Notes: generated by a model from the sequence alone, not told the origin. DNA of 64,000 bases from Salipaludibacillus sp047795645 (GCF_047795645.1 NZ_CP181045.1:1054001-1118000); one strand, 5' to 3'; shown: positions 16,695-26,273, counted from the first letter of the stretch. A program made the numbers and translations.

Positions 16695-17051
16695 ATGATT
16701 GAAAATGATGTAGAATATATGACCTCAGCATACCGAATTTTATATGAAATAGAAACGATATTAAAAGCGAATATCCAATCGACATTATATAAAAAATACA
16801 GTGTAAACTGGGATAGAGCACCAGAGTTGAAAACGCCATTAGATCAAATGTTCTTCTTTGATACAGTGTCTTTTTATTATCAAAGCCCTTTGTGTAAAGG
16901 AATTTTCACGGACCAGGAAATAAAACAGTTATATTTATTAAGACCTGTTAGAAATGATGTCGCCCATATGATTGTTTTATCAGATAAACAATTTCAATTA
17001 CTTAACAATTGTCGTGAACTCGTGAAGCGTATTGAAAAAAATTTAGACTGA
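16695..17051 (+). CDS. Small HEPN-like protein with RxxxxH motif
   Basis: A 118-residue, probably all-helical protein. It contains RNDVAHM near residue 96, which matches the Rx4-6H active-site motif of HEPN RNases, and the R-N-x-x-A-H form is the most common one. Helices before and after fit the HEPN bundle. The frame extends to a GTT-adjacent start at 16674, but the ATG at 16695 has GGAG about ten bases upstream. No antitoxin-like nucleotidyltransferase (MNT) gene lies next to it, so it is a solitary HEPN, and neither toxin nor RNA-processing function can be assigned. An inert structural relative is also possible. Confidence 0.55.
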   Translation: MIENDVEYMTSAYRILYEIETILKANIQSTLYKKYSVNWDRAPELKTPLDQMFFFDTVSFYYQSPLCKGIFTDQEIKQLYLLRPVRNDVAHMIVLSDKQFQLLNNCRELVKRIEKNLD

Positions 17052-17215
17052 ATTAAGTCATTTTCAAATGATAATAGATTAGTTAAATGTAAGTATAAAC
17101 ATATAAGGATGGTGAATATAGCCACTTTATTTTACGTTTATCGAGGTTATACCCCTTGAAGAAGAATTTTAATTAACTAGCAGATTAATTTAAATAATAA
17201 AGTTGAAAATACGCG

Positions 17216-17228
17216 CTGTGTGACACAG
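17216..17228. promoter_or_regulatory. 13-bp palindrome upstream of the MFS gene
   Basis: CTGTGTGACACAG is a perfect palindrome around a single central base, about 66 bp before the efflux gene start. A TATAAT (17249-17254) follows 20 bp later. It could be an operator for a TetR- or MarR-type repressor, but no regulator gene is adjacent. Confidence 0.4.
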
Positions 17229-17293
17229 ATTAATGAAAAATGCTACGATATAATCAATTACTGAGGAAACCTAAAAAAAGGAATTGTAAATAA

Positions 17294-18751
17294 GTGAAGA
17301 TAGAAGGGGTAAAAGTGGAAACGAAAGAGGTTGAAGAGGTAACAGATAGAAATCGGAAATTTATCGTAATCGTATTATTAGCCGGTGGGTTTGTAGCAAT
17401 TTTAAATCAGACATTAATGGCGATTGCTGTACCCCATGTAATGCAGGATTTTAACATTACTGAAAATACAGCACAGTGGATTACTACAATTTTTTTACTA
17501 GTAAATGGAGTTATGATCCCTATTACGGCCTTTTTAATTGAGACTTTTACAACGAGAAAATTATTTATAACGGCCATGTCATTGTTTGCAGTAGGAACAG
17601 TCATTTGTGGCATATCTCCTACGTTTGCGGTACTTATTGTTGGACGGGTCGTTCAAGCCAGTGGAGCAGGAATTGTACTTCCATTGATGATGACGTTATT
17701 TTTAACTATTTTTCCAGTTGAAAAACGCGGTGCAGCTATGGGTTTAGTTGGTTTAGTTATTTCATTTGCTCCTGCAATTGGCCCGACTATATCTGGATAT
17801 ATCGTCGAAAATCATCCGTGGAGAAGTATGTTTTTTGTGATTCTTCCTATTATTATTATCGATATAATTCTTTCTTATTTTATGCTGAAGAATGTAACTA
17901 AAAGAACGTTTCCAAAGGTTGATTTTTTATCGATTGCTCTTTCCACGATTGGTTTCGGTGGATTATTATATGGCTTTAGTAGTGCAGGAAACTATGGATG
18001 GCAAAGTGTATTAGTATTAGGTTCAATAATTATAGGGGCGATCTCCCTTACTTTCTTTATCCTTAGACAATTCAAACTGAAGGAACCGATCCTTGAATTT
18101 AGAGTTTTTAAAGATAGGACATTCACTTTGACAACGATTATAGGTGTTTTTGTATTCATTGGCTTAGTTGGAGCGCAAACGATACTGCCGATTTATATGC
18201 AAAATATGGCTGGATTTACTGCTTTAGAATCAGGATTGATGATTTTACCAGGAGCTCTGTTAATGGGGTTAATGTCACCGATTACTGGTCGTATATTTGA
18301 TAAAATAGGAGCGAGAAAATTAGCTATTACAGGATTGACGTTAATGACGATTACGACTTTTATGTTTACGAATCTAACCGAAACCACGACTTTTACGTAT
18401 TTAACAATTGTGTTTGCAATTCGAATGGTTGGAATGTCGATGGTTATGATGCCCGTGACAACTGCCGGACTAAATCAATTACCGCTTCGATTAATCCCGC
18501 ATGGTACTGCAATGAATAATACAATGCGGCAAGTTGCTGCATCCATCGGAACGGCAATTCTTGTTACGGTCATGACCACAACGGCGCTTAATACAGGAGA
18601 TAATGCAGGGGCTAGCGATTTAATTCATGGAGTGAACATTGCTTTTTGGGTTGCGACAATTTTAATACTAATTGGACTAATCATGTCGTTTTTTATTAAA
18701 AAAACAACCCCTGCCGAAGAAAGAGCTGCTAAAGATAGTGAAAATGTATAA
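17294..18751 (+). CDS. DHA2-family drug efflux MFS transporter (EmrB/LmrB-like)
   Basis: A 485-residue transporter with fourteen predicted helices. The early motif NQTLMAIAVPHVMQDF is characteristic of EmrB/QacA-type DHA2 proteins, and motif C (GLVISFAPAIGPTISGYI) near residue 155 marks it as an antiporter. It probably exports hydrophobic drugs in exchange for protons. Two starts are possible: GTG at 17294, or GTG at 17315 with GAAGGGG five bases upstream. The latter has the better spacing. It converges with the PAP2 gene. Confidence 0.87.
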   Translation: MKIEGVKVETKEVEEVTDRNRKFIVIVLLAGGFVAILNQTLMAIAVPHVMQDFNITENTAQWITTIFLLVNGVMIPITAFLIETFTTRKLFITAMSLFAVGTVICGISPTFAVLIVGRVVQASGAGIVLPLMMTLFLTIFPVEKRGAAMGLVGLVISFAPAIGPTISGYIVENHPWRSMFFVILPIIIIDIILSYFMLKNVTKRTFPKVDFLSIALSTIGFGGLLYGFSSAGNYGWQSVLVLGSIIIGAISLTFFILRQFKLKEPILEFRVFKDRTFTLTTIIGVFVFIGLVGAQTILPIYMQNMAGFTALESGLMILPGALLMGLMSPITGRIFDKIGARKLAITGLTLMTITTFMFTNLTETTTFTYLTIVFAIRMVGMSMVMMPVTTAGLNQLPLRLIPHGTAMNNTMRQVAASIGTAILVTVMTTTALNTGDNAGASDLIHGVNIAFWVATILILIGLIMSFFIKKTTPAEERAAKDSENV

Positions 18752-18821
18752 AATCACCGGTTATTATAAGAAAATACACTGACCTTACTTTGTTCATTTT
18801 ATGTGAGGTATTAAATTTGAT

Positions 18822-19358
18822 TTAAATAAATGATACTAACAATTGATAGAGGGAGAGTGAAGTAATTGTTCCTATGAAAGCACCTACGATACAATCTGAT
18901 GGAAAATGAAGACCAAGGTACACCCTAGAAACGGCGACTATTGATGCCAGTGGTAATAATATAAAAGACAAGATAGGTACGTGCAGAGAAAATATCACTG
19001 CTACTGAAAAAGCAGCGGTAGTGTGGCCAGATGGAAAAGAAAAGTCATGAAGAGGAGCACTAAGTAATTGAGCATTTGGTGTCGAATCATATGGTCTTTT
19101 GCGGCAAAATTTAATTTTAATAAAGTGAACTATTAAGTGGCTTAAAGTTAATGAAATGAGGGCGGTAATTGCGCTAAATCTGTTCGAGAGGTTCGTAAAA
19201 AAAATAATGAAAGCAAGTAAGCTCAATGTAAAGGTTGCACCTCCTAAATGAGTTAATTTAGGTAAGGTTAAATCTAAAATATTGCAGCGAAACTGTCGAT
19301 TTACATATAGAAAAATACTCATATCGTATTTCATGAGGATGTCTCCCATTCTGTTCAC
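18822..19358 (-). CDS. PAP2-family membrane phosphatase
   Basis: About 178 residues with roughly five membrane helices and the three PAP2 motifs: KIKFCRKRP, FPSGHTTAA (catalytic His) and SRVYLGLHFPSD. Such enzymes dephosphorylate undecaprenyl pyrophosphate, phosphatidylglycerol phosphate or other lipid phosphates at the outer face of the membrane. Start choice is uncertain. GTG at 19358 has GGAGGAG six bases upstream, ATG at 19334 has GGGAGA seven bases upstream, and the frame continues to 19394. Confidence 0.82.
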   Translation of the reverse strand: MNRMGDILMKYDMSIFLYVNRQFRCNILDLTLPKLTHLGGATFTLSLLAFIIFFTNLSNRFSAITALISLTLSHLIVHFIKIKFCRKRPYDSTPNAQLLSAPLHDFSFPSGHTTAAFSVAVIFSLHVPILSFILLPLASIVAVSRVYLGLHFPSDCIVGAFIGTITSLSLYQLLVSFI

Positions 19359-19497
19359 ATTTATCTCCTCCATTTTCATGTATCTTTCGTTCAATCATAA
19401 TTGACAAATATTAAGAGAGTGTTAGATAAATGTTAGGTTTCATGCAAAAATGTTAAGATAGCTTAACGGAATTTTTAAATTATCTAATAAGAATAAA

Positions 19498-19536
19498 ACA
19501 GCTCCCGGTCCGAATGAATTTTGGAGTGGGAGCTGT
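19498..19536 (-). terminator. Intrinsic terminator after the aldo/keto reductase gene
   Basis: On the minus strand ACAGCTCCC and GGGAGCTGT pair in a 9-bp stem and lead into TTTTATTC. It lies about 36 bp past the reductase stop. Confidence 0.7.
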
Positions 19537-19571
19537 ATTTATGTTTATAGATAAAAATTGGATTAATACTA

Positions 19572-20561
19572 TTAAAATCTACCAACACTTCTGGAAACTT
19601 GATCGATTTCCGCCATGTCTTGTTCTGATAATTTAAATTTCAGTGTTCCAATGTTCTGTTCTGCATGATGAAGTTTCGAAGCGCCTGGAATAGCGACAAC
19701 AGTTTCGCCATGGTAGTGAATTAACCAATTTAATGCGACTTGTGTTTGACTTACTTGATACTTATTAGAGACTTTTTCTAATAAATCGTTTAAGGGTTTT
19801 GTTCTTTCTAGTCCTGAGGCCTTGAATAGGGAACTGTACTTTCTTGGTCCACTAATATTTTTTATTAATTCTGGATTTTTATGGAATTTACCAGATAATA
19901 TACCTTGTTCTAATGGAGAATACGCTATAATTGTTATTCCTAATTCTTTTGCTGCTGCTAATACCCCGTTATTTTCTATTCTTCGATCTAATAGGCTGTA
20001 TTTTACTTGATTTGATGCAAGGGAATATCCTGCTGATGTCAGAACTTGATGAGCTTCTCTCATTTTAGATTCGTTGAAATTGCTGACACCAACATTTTTT
20101 ATTTTATCCGACTCGATTAATTCAATCATTGCTTTCATCTCAGCTTTTACACTTGATAATGAGAACGGCTGGTGGATTTGATACAAATCAATCGTTCTAC
20201 CATTTAATGCATGCTGTCGTTTATCAATAGTATTTGTAATCGAGCGACTCCCCCGTAGAAGTGGCCACCATTTCGTAGCTATCAATGCATCTTTTTCTTC
20301 AACATCAAGGTTGTTTAGGGCCTCAGCCAAAGCCATTTCTGATTGCCCTTTGCCGTAAACCTCAGCTGTATCAAACCAATTAATGCCTCCTTCAAGACTT
20401 AACTTAACGATTTTATCAATATCATCCTGTTTCATTTCAGGCCAAAATCCTCCAACCATACCTTCTCCCTTGCTAAATTGCCAACAACCTAAGCCTAAAG
20501 CTGAGATTCTCAAATTCGAGTTACCTAATTGTCGTAATGGGTTAGTTGCATTTATTACCAT
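19572..20561 (-). CDS. Aldo/keto reductase
   Basis: A 329-residue NADPH-dependent oxidoreductase with a TIM-barrel fold. The catalytic tetrad can be placed: Asp and Tyr in FDTAEVYG (near residues 64-69), Lys in ATKWWP (near 96) and His in YQIHQP (near 128). The NADPH-binding C-terminal VAIPGASKLHHAEQN is also present. The physiological carbonyl substrate is unknown. GGAGAGAA precedes the ATG. It is single-gene, with its own terminator. Confidence 0.88.
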   Translation of the reverse strand: MVINATNPLRQLGNSNLRISALGLGCWQFSKGEGMVGGFWPEMKQDDIDKIVKLSLEGGINWFDTAEVYGKGQSEMALAEALNNLDVEEKDALIATKWWPLLRGSRSITNTIDKRQHALNGRTIDLYQIHQPFSLSSVKAEMKAMIELIESDKIKNVGVSNFNESKMREAHQVLTSAGYSLASNQVKYSLLDRRIENNGVLAAAKELGITIIAYSPLEQGILSGKFHKNPELIKNISGPRKYSSLFKASGLERTKPLNDLLEKVSNKYQVSQTQVALNWLIHYHGETVVAIPGASKLHHAEQNIGTLKFKLSEQDMAEIDQVSRSVGRF

Positions 20562-20957
20562 AAAATTCTCTCCTTTTTCATTGATCCTCTATTTTAAGGT
20601 GCTATACAAAGTATAACGTAAATTAGAAAGAAGAGTCTTGTTACAAGTCTTCACTCTAGCCATCTAATACTTAAGTGAAATTAGAGAAACATTGATTGAA
20701 TTTAGAAAATGAACCGTAAATATGTTTGCTGTATTGTCACTGTGTGCATATAACTAATGTAACAATTATATTGCATATATTCCCAATATTTCATGAGTTT
20801 TTACATACTTGAAAAGAAAGCGATTAACTTATATGTGATTGTTAGAATGTTATTGATTCTTTAATACAACTAAAGTAATGTTACTGTTTGTTGGTAGTAA
20901 AAATCATAATGTTTCCTTTATTAAAGAAAATTGATTAGAAGTCGGGGGTTTGCAGAA
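20562..20957. other. Intergenic region before the chemoreceptor operon
   Basis: About 400 bp of A+T-rich DNA between divergent genes. I see no gene, clear hairpin or convincing sigma-D promoter (TAAA…GCCGATAT) for the chemoreceptor, and no strong sigma-A promoter either. Confidence 0.6.
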
Positions 20958-22730
20958 ATGGTGAAAAAGTTTTGGCGTGACCGTTCTATTGGTGGGAAAT
21001 ATGCAGTTGTTTTTTCAGTTGTGATGTTAACGTTTGTTGTGTCACTGGCTATTACATATTGGCTGCTTTCAAATACGAGTGAGTCTATTCAAGAAACAAA
21101 AAGTAAAAATGATATGGTAATTGAAGTATCAGAGTTGATGTCACTGTACCAAGAAAAATATTTAAATATTCCTGAGTATATTATCATTGAAAGCGATGAT
21201 CGATTGGTAGATTATCTTTCGCTAAGTGAAAGATTTGTTGAAACTGCAAGGAAGTTACGTGGGAATATAGAAACAGATGATCAATTATTAGTGTTTCAAC
21301 AGATTATCGACAATAACCATGCACTAGATGAATATTATTTTAGTGAAATTGTTCCTAATGTGCAACAAATTAATACAGATACTTTCACTGAGCTACAAGC
21401 AAATGCAAATGAACTGAAAAATGACACGATGGAATTAGGGGATTCTTTGATGGAGAGTGCTGTAACTTCCAATACGACTTCGATTGAAGAGGCTCAAAAT
21501 AAAATTACTTTAACAATCCTTATTCTGATTCTGTCTGTGATTGTCTCTATCATTATCTCAACATCACTTTTATTCTTCATAAGTAGAAACATTAGAGTTA
21601 ATCTAGCAAAGGTTGTAGAGACAAGTGATCAAATTGCAAAAGGGAACTTGAATGTGGCTAAACTTGACGATGATAGTAAAGATGAAATTGGCCTCTTGTC
21701 GAAATCGGTCAATGATATGCGAGCGAGTTTGAAGAATATCATAGTTGAAGTATCCGCGTTAGCGAATTCTGTTGATCAACAAGTTCAAACTATTTCTTCT
21801 ACTTCTGATGAAGTGAAAGAAGGAAGTGAGCAAGTATCACTTACGATCGAAGAACTTGCAACAGGTGCAACAAATCAAGCAAATGAAGCAACGAGCATTT
21901 CTGAACGTACCCAAGATCTAAATTCTAAAATAATCAGCTTAAATGAAAATGGGGAGAAATTAGCTATATTCTCTAAAGATGTTCTGGTGGTTTCTATTGA
22001 TGGGGATTCACAAATGAAAGAATCCGTGGAACAGATGACAAAAATTAATATGATGGTGGATCAATCGGTTAAGAAAATTAATCACCTAGAGCAACAAACG
22101 AATTCAATATCAAAATTTGTAACGGTAATTCGTTCTATAGCGGAACAAACAAATTTACTTGCACTTAATGCGTCAATTGAGGCTGCTCGCGCTGGTGAGT
22201 CGGGTAAAGGTTTTGCAGTAGTCGCGGACGAAGTAAGGAAGCTTGCAGAAGATGTAACGACATCTGTTGAAAGTATTACTGAGATTGTTGATTCAATTAA
22301 AGTGGAAACAGAGGAAATGGTGACTACTCTAACAAATGGATCGGAAGAAGTAACTAAGGGGACAGAAAAGATTGAAACTTCAGGAGAATTTTTCTCGGAA
22401 ATCAAAGAAAAAGTCTCTATGATGGTTGAACGAGTGAACGATGTTTCTACTTCACTATCTTCTTTTGAAAAAACAAGTGAAGAAATAAATTATTCTGTCG
22501 AGCAGATTGCTGCTATTTCAGAACAATCAGCAGCAGGATCTGAAGAAATTTCAGCATCAGTAAACGATCAACAATTTTCTATTAATCAAGTATCCAGTGG
22601 TGCGAGTGAACTCACTCAAATGGTTGAAAGAATGAATGCGTTAATTCAACATTTTCAGATTGATGATGAAACGTCAGATAAACATGATTTAGAAAAATCA
22701 CTAAAGAGAAAAAGAAAGGAGGACATGTAA
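20958..22730 (+). CDS. Methyl-accepting chemotaxis protein coupled to a sugar-binding protein
   Basis: A 590-residue transmembrane chemoreceptor. It has TM1 at about residues 15-38, an extracellular helical region of ~145 residues, TM2 at about 183-207, a HAMP domain to ~262, and the cytoplasmic signalling domain with the conserved hairpin tip near 388-430 (EQTNLLALNASIEAARAGESGKGF). It senses ligands outside the cell and controls CheA. The ATG at 20958 has GGGGG nine bases upstream. Its stop overlaps the ATG of the XylF-like lipoprotein (ATGTAATGAAG). That coupling suggests the receptor reads the sugar-loaded binding protein, as Trg does with ribose- and galactose-binding proteins in Escherichia coli. 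Confidence 0.9.
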   Translation: MVKKFWRDRSIGGKYAVVFSVVMLTFVVSLAITYWLLSNTSESIQETKSKNDMVIEVSELMSLYQEKYLNIPEYIIIESDDRLVDYLSLSERFVETARKLRGNIETDDQLLVFQQIIDNNHALDEYYFSEIVPNVQQINTDTFTELQANANELKNDTMELGDSLMESAVTSNTTSIEEAQNKITLTILILILSVIVSIIISTSLLFFISRNIRVNLAKVVETSDQIAKGNLNVAKLDDDSKDEIGLLSKSVNDMRASLKNIIVEVSALANSVDQQVQTISSTSDEVKEGSEQVSLTIEELATGATNQANEATSISERTQDLNSKIISLNENGEKLAIFSKDVLVVSIDGDSQMKESVEQMTKINMMVDQSVKKINHLEQQTNSISKFVTVIRSIAEQTNLLALNASIEAARAGESGKGFAVVADEVRKLAEDVTTSVESITEIVDSIKVETEEMVTTLTNGSEEVTKGTEKIETSGEFFSEIKEKVSMMVERVNDVSTSLSSFEKTSEEINYSVEQIAAISEQSAAGSEEISASVNDQQFSINQVSSGASELTQMVERMNALIQHFQIDDETSDKHDLEKSLKRKRKEDM

Positions 22731-23797
22731 TGAAGAGGTTATCTACTAAAACAAATGTACTAACAACGACATTATCTATAATGCTTTTGGTAGTTTTGGG
22801 AGCGTGTAGCCAGCAAGAGTCATCAAATAATGTTGCAGAAATATCTGGTGAAAAATTACGTTCTAATCCAGAGGCAATCTATGTCGGTTTCGCAATTGAT
22901 ACTTTGAGAGAAGAACGTTGGTACCGTGACAAAGAAGCATTTGAGGGAGCTGTTAATGAACTTGGTGGAGAAGTGAAAACGTTAGCCGCAAATGGTAATC
23001 AAGACGTGCAAATACAACAAGTCCAGCTTTTAATAAATGAAGGGATCGATGTTCTTGTAGTAGTTCCTACGGATTCAGATGGTTCGAGTGAGATTGTCAC
23101 TCTTGCCCATGAAGCAGGGATTGAAGTGATCTCCTATGATAGACTTATTAGAGGCGCAGATCTTGATTATTACTTATCTTTTGATAATGTGAAAGTTGGA
23201 GAACTTCAGGCTCAGGAACTGGTGAATCGCGTAGATGAAGGTATTTTTGCCTATGTAGGTGGAGCGGAGTCAGATAATAATGCTCTTCTTTTTCGTGAAG
23301 GAGCAATGAATATACTTGAGCCTTATATTGAATCAGGGTCAATAGAGCTTGCTTATGATAGTTATACATCTGGTTGGGATCCTGTTATTGCAAGAGACGA
23401 ATTACGATCTTTTCTGGAATCTAGCTCAATTGAACTTGATGCTGTTGTTGCAGCAAATGACGGTACGGCAGGTGGAGTCATAGAAGCTTTAGGAATTCGA
23501 GCGGGAGGTACTGAAGTTTCTGGGCAGGATGCGGAACTAGAAGGTATTAAACGTATACTCGATGGGACACAAACGATGACGGTATATAAATCAATTGAAT
23601 CAATTGCTAACAGTGCTGCTGAATTGGCTATTGATGTGGCTAATGGAAATCCGGTTTCTACCGATACAACAATTGACAACGGAGAAGGAGAAGTTCCATC
23701 GATACTTTTAGAACCAATAGCTGTCACAGCAGATAATATTGCTGAAACGATTATTGCAGAAGGACATCTTACTGAAGAAGAAATCTATGACAACTAA
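22730..23797 (+). CDS. XylF-type sugar-binding lipoprotein
   Basis: A 355-residue periplasmic-binding-protein-type lipoprotein. The signal peptide ends in a lipobox (LGAC, Cys26), so it is anchored to the outer face of the membrane. The mature part shows the D-xylose binding pattern: FAIDTLREERWYRDKEAF, AANGNQDVQIQQVQ, ISYDRLIRGADLDYYLSFDN and VGELQAQELV. It starts inside the chemoreceptor stop codon. No sugar ABC ATPase or permease gene lies downstream, where a terminator follows. A role in chemotaxis toward xylose or a similar sugar is therefore more likely than uptake, though it could serve a transporter encoded elsewhere. Confidence 0.85.
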   Translation: MKRLSTKTNVLTTTLSIMLLVVLGACSQQESSNNVAEISGEKLRSNPEAIYVGFAIDTLREERWYRDKEAFEGAVNELGGEVKTLAANGNQDVQIQQVQLLINEGIDVLVVVPTDSDGSSEIVTLAHEAGIEVISYDRLIRGADLDYYLSFDNVKVGELQAQELVNRVDEGIFAYVGGAESDNNALLFREGAMNILEPYIESGSIELAYDSYTSGWDPVIARDELRSFLESSSIELDAVVAANDGTAGGVIEALGIRAGGTEVSGQDAELEGIKRILDGTQTMTVYKSIESIANSAAELAIDVANGNPVSTDTTIDNGEGEVPSILLEPIAVTADNIAETIIAEGHLTEEEIYDN

Positions 23798-23811
23798 ATA
23801 AGATTTATTGA

Positions 23812-23843
23812 AAAAAACCAATCTTACAGAGGATTGGTTTTTT
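23812..23843 (+). terminator. Terminator of the chemoreceptor/XylF operon
   Basis: AACCAATC and GATTGGTT pair across an eight-base loop and run into a T stretch directly after the lipoprotein gene. Confidence 0.8.
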
Positions 23844-24000
23844 GTACTTTAAGAATGTTTAACTTCACTAAGAATTAAAGTTTAAGATAAACGAAGACTT
23901 TCTCCATGAAGGACTTGGCAACAAGCCTAGTTTCTCTAATGTTATCATGACTTTATTCAGAAAAATCATGATCAAATTTTCTTTAATATTGCATCAACAT

Positions 24001-24054
24001 TTCAATTATCAATTTTTTCAGATATAATATTACTATATATTTCGATATACGAAA
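24001..24054 (+). promoter_or_regulatory. Promoter and palindrome upstream of pepF
   Basis: TTCAAT (24001-24006) and TATAAT (24023-24028), 16 bp apart, form a plausible sigma-A promoter. The palindrome TTTCG-N5-CGAAA follows at 24040-24054 in the presumed early transcript. The remainder of 23844-24111 shows no gene. Confidence 0.45.
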
Positions 24055-24111
24055 CAATATGTGTGAAATTTAACGTCATTTATATCAAACTAGTGTGAGA
24101 GGGGAATATGT

Positions 24112-25932
24112 ATGACAGATGCTTACAAAGAAACTTTAAGCCGTTCTGAAGTTTTAGTTGATAATACGTGGAATTTAAATGATTTATTTAAAACAGAAGA
24201 GGCATGGGAGCACGAATTAATAGCAGTACAGAAAGACATCGATAGAGTGACACAATATAAAGGAGGTATTTCTGAAAGTGCAAAAATGTTGCTAGATTGC
24301 CTCGATGCTAAAGATGCTTTAAACGAAAGAGTAATGAGAGTGTCGACGTTTTCATCGCTCCGTCTTTCTGAAGATGGGACTAATCCTGTTAATCAAGCAA
24401 ACGCAGCACGTGTCGGTTCTATGTTATCTAGCTTTAGTGCAAATACTTCTTTTATTGAGTCTGAAATTCTTGAATTAACTGAAGAGAGGGTAGAAACCTA
24501 CATCCAACAAGAAGGAAAATTGGAATCCTATCGTAAAACGCTGTTTGATTTATTGGAAACGAAGCCTCACAAGCTAACGTCTGATGCGGAAGAAGTGTTA
24601 GCAGCATTCGGTCAAATTCATGATGCACCTTTCATGATCTATGAACGAAGCAAAACATCAGATATGGTATTTCCATCTTTTAAAACCGAAGACGGGAAAG
24701 AATATCCACTCACTTTTAATACATTTCCTACCTACGAAGGTTCCGCAAACACAGAATTACGAAGGAAATCTTACGAGTGTTTTAATGACACTCTGAAGCA
24801 ATACAAACATACCTATGCAGCAACATATGCTACAGAAATAAATAAGCAAGTTGTAGAAGCACGAATACGAAATTATGGTTCAGCAACGGATATGCTCTTA
24901 AACGATCAGCAAGTGACAAAAGAAATGTATCATAATCAATTAGATACGATCCAAAAAGAACTAGCCCCTCATATGAGACGTTATGCTAAGTTAAAACAAC
25001 GGATGCTCGGCCTTGAAAGTATGCAATATAGTGACCTAAAAGCACCGCTCGATCCGGAATATGATCCTAAAACGACATATAAAGAATCGACCGATCTCAT
25101 TTTAGAATCATTAAAGGTGATGGGACCTGAATACATGGAAATAATGGAGGAAGCGGTAACTAATCGCTGGATAGATCTCACTGACAATATTGGAAAAAGA
25201 TCTGGTGCTTTTTGTTCAAGCCCTTACGGGGTTCACCCCTACATTTTATTGACATGGGATGATTCAATGAGAAATGCTTTCACACTTGCTCATGAATTAG
25301 GACATGCAGGTCATTTTAGTTTAGCAGGAAGGTATCAAAAAATTTCAAACACTCGTCCTTCAAGATACTTTATTGAAGCACCTTCTACAATGAACGAAAT
25401 GTTATTAAGCCAACATATTATCGCCCAATCTAATGATGATCGTATGCGTAGATGGGTAATTCTTCAATCATTAGGAACGTACTACCACAACTTTGTGACC
25501 CACATATTGGAGGGAGAGTTGCAGCGCCGTATTTATGATTTAGCTGATCAAGGAACGCCGATCACAGCAAACATCCTTTCTGAGCAAAAAATAGATTTAC
25601 TTACTAAGTTCTGGGGAAGTTCCGTCGACATTGATGAAGGGGCCGGTTTAACATGGATGCGTCAACCTCATTATTATATGGGACTCTATCCATATACGTA
25701 CTCCGCAGGGTTAACAGCATCAACTGCTGCTGCGCAAATGATCCAAGAAGAAGGACAACCTGCTGTAGACCGATGGTTAACGGCATTAAAAGCAGGCGGC
25801 ACATTAAAGCCATTAGAATTAATGAAAGTGGCCGGTGTTGATATGTCTACATCAGAGCCGATTGAAAAGGCTGTTGCTTATGTAGGATACTTAGTAGACG
25901 AGCTAGAAAAAAGTTATGAAAAAAAGCAATAA
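24112..25932 (+). CDS. pepF: Oligoendopeptidase F, M3B family
   Basis: A 606-residue cytoplasmic zinc peptidase that cleaves oligopeptides. The HExxH motif is HELGH at residues 394-398, in LAHELGHAGHF, with the third ligand Glu about 25-30 residues later (FIEAPSTMNE). Length and the N-terminal WNLNDLF segment match PepF. AGGGGAAT lies about six bases before the ATG. Roles of the family include peptide turnover during sporulation and stress, but nothing local adds to this. Confidence 0.92.
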   Translation: MTDAYKETLSRSEVLVDNTWNLNDLFKTEEAWEHELIAVQKDIDRVTQYKGGISESAKMLLDCLDAKDALNERVMRVSTFSSLRLSEDGTNPVNQANAARVGSMLSSFSANTSFIESEILELTEERVETYIQQEGKLESYRKTLFDLLETKPHKLTSDAEEVLAAFGQIHDAPFMIYERSKTSDMVFPSFKTEDGKEYPLTFNTFPTYEGSANTELRRKSYECFNDTLKQYKHTYAATYATEINKQVVEARIRNYGSATDMLLNDQQVTKEMYHNQLDTIQKELAPHMRRYAKLKQRMLGLESMQYSDLKAPLDPEYDPKTTYKESTDLILESLKVMGPEYMEIMEEAVTNRWIDLTDNIGKRSGAFCSSPYGVHPYILLTWDDSMRNAFTLAHELGHAGHFSLAGRYQKISNTRPSRYFIEAPSTMNEMLLSQHIIAQSNDDRMRRWVILQSLGTYYHNFVTHILEGELQRRIYDLADQGTPITANILSEQKIDLLTKFWGSSVDIDEGAGLTWMRQPHYYMGLYPYTYSAGLTASTAAAQMIQEEGQPAVDRWLTALKAGGTLKPLELMKVAGVDMSTSEPIEKAVAYVGYLVDELEKSYEKKQ

Positions 25933-26021
25933 GAATTAATATCAATTATGATAATATGTAGTGAAATAAGACTGTTTTTAAATCTATGTTTTAGAAACAG
26001 TTATAGGGAGGAGCACTACTT

Positions 26022-26273
26022 ATCTTAAACATAACTAAAATAATTCTAGCACTTACTGTTGTGATTATTTCCACGTTTAGTATGATCACAAGCAATTACC
26101 AGTTAACTCCAATAACTATGCTCCTATTAAGTGTTGTCATATTAATCTTGGGAATGGAACAAAAAGAGAAAGGTAATACTAAGAGTTTCGCATTCAATAT
26201 TTTAGTATCTATCTTCCTTTTACTTGTAGCCTTAATTGGCTTTATCGAATTAATTGTTCTATTATTTCGCTAG
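26022..26273 (+). CDS. Small DUF3953-like membrane protein with apparent ATC start
   Basis: An ~83-residue protein with three hydrophobic helices (about residues 3-22, 29-46 and 57-82), resembling the YczI/DUF3953 family. The first standard start codon in frame is GTG at 26061, but that cuts through the first helix and has no ribosome binding site. A strong site, GGGAGGAG, lies at 26006-26013 and points to ATC at 26022, eight bases later. From there a complete first helix (LNITKIILALTVVIIS) is made. I therefore place the start at ATC. A mutated ATG or a sequencing error are alternatives. Function unknown. Confidence 0.6.
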   Translation: MLNITKIILALTVVIISTFSMITSNYQLTPITMLLLSVVILILGMEQKEKGNTKSFAFNILVSIFLLLVALIGFIELIVLLFR

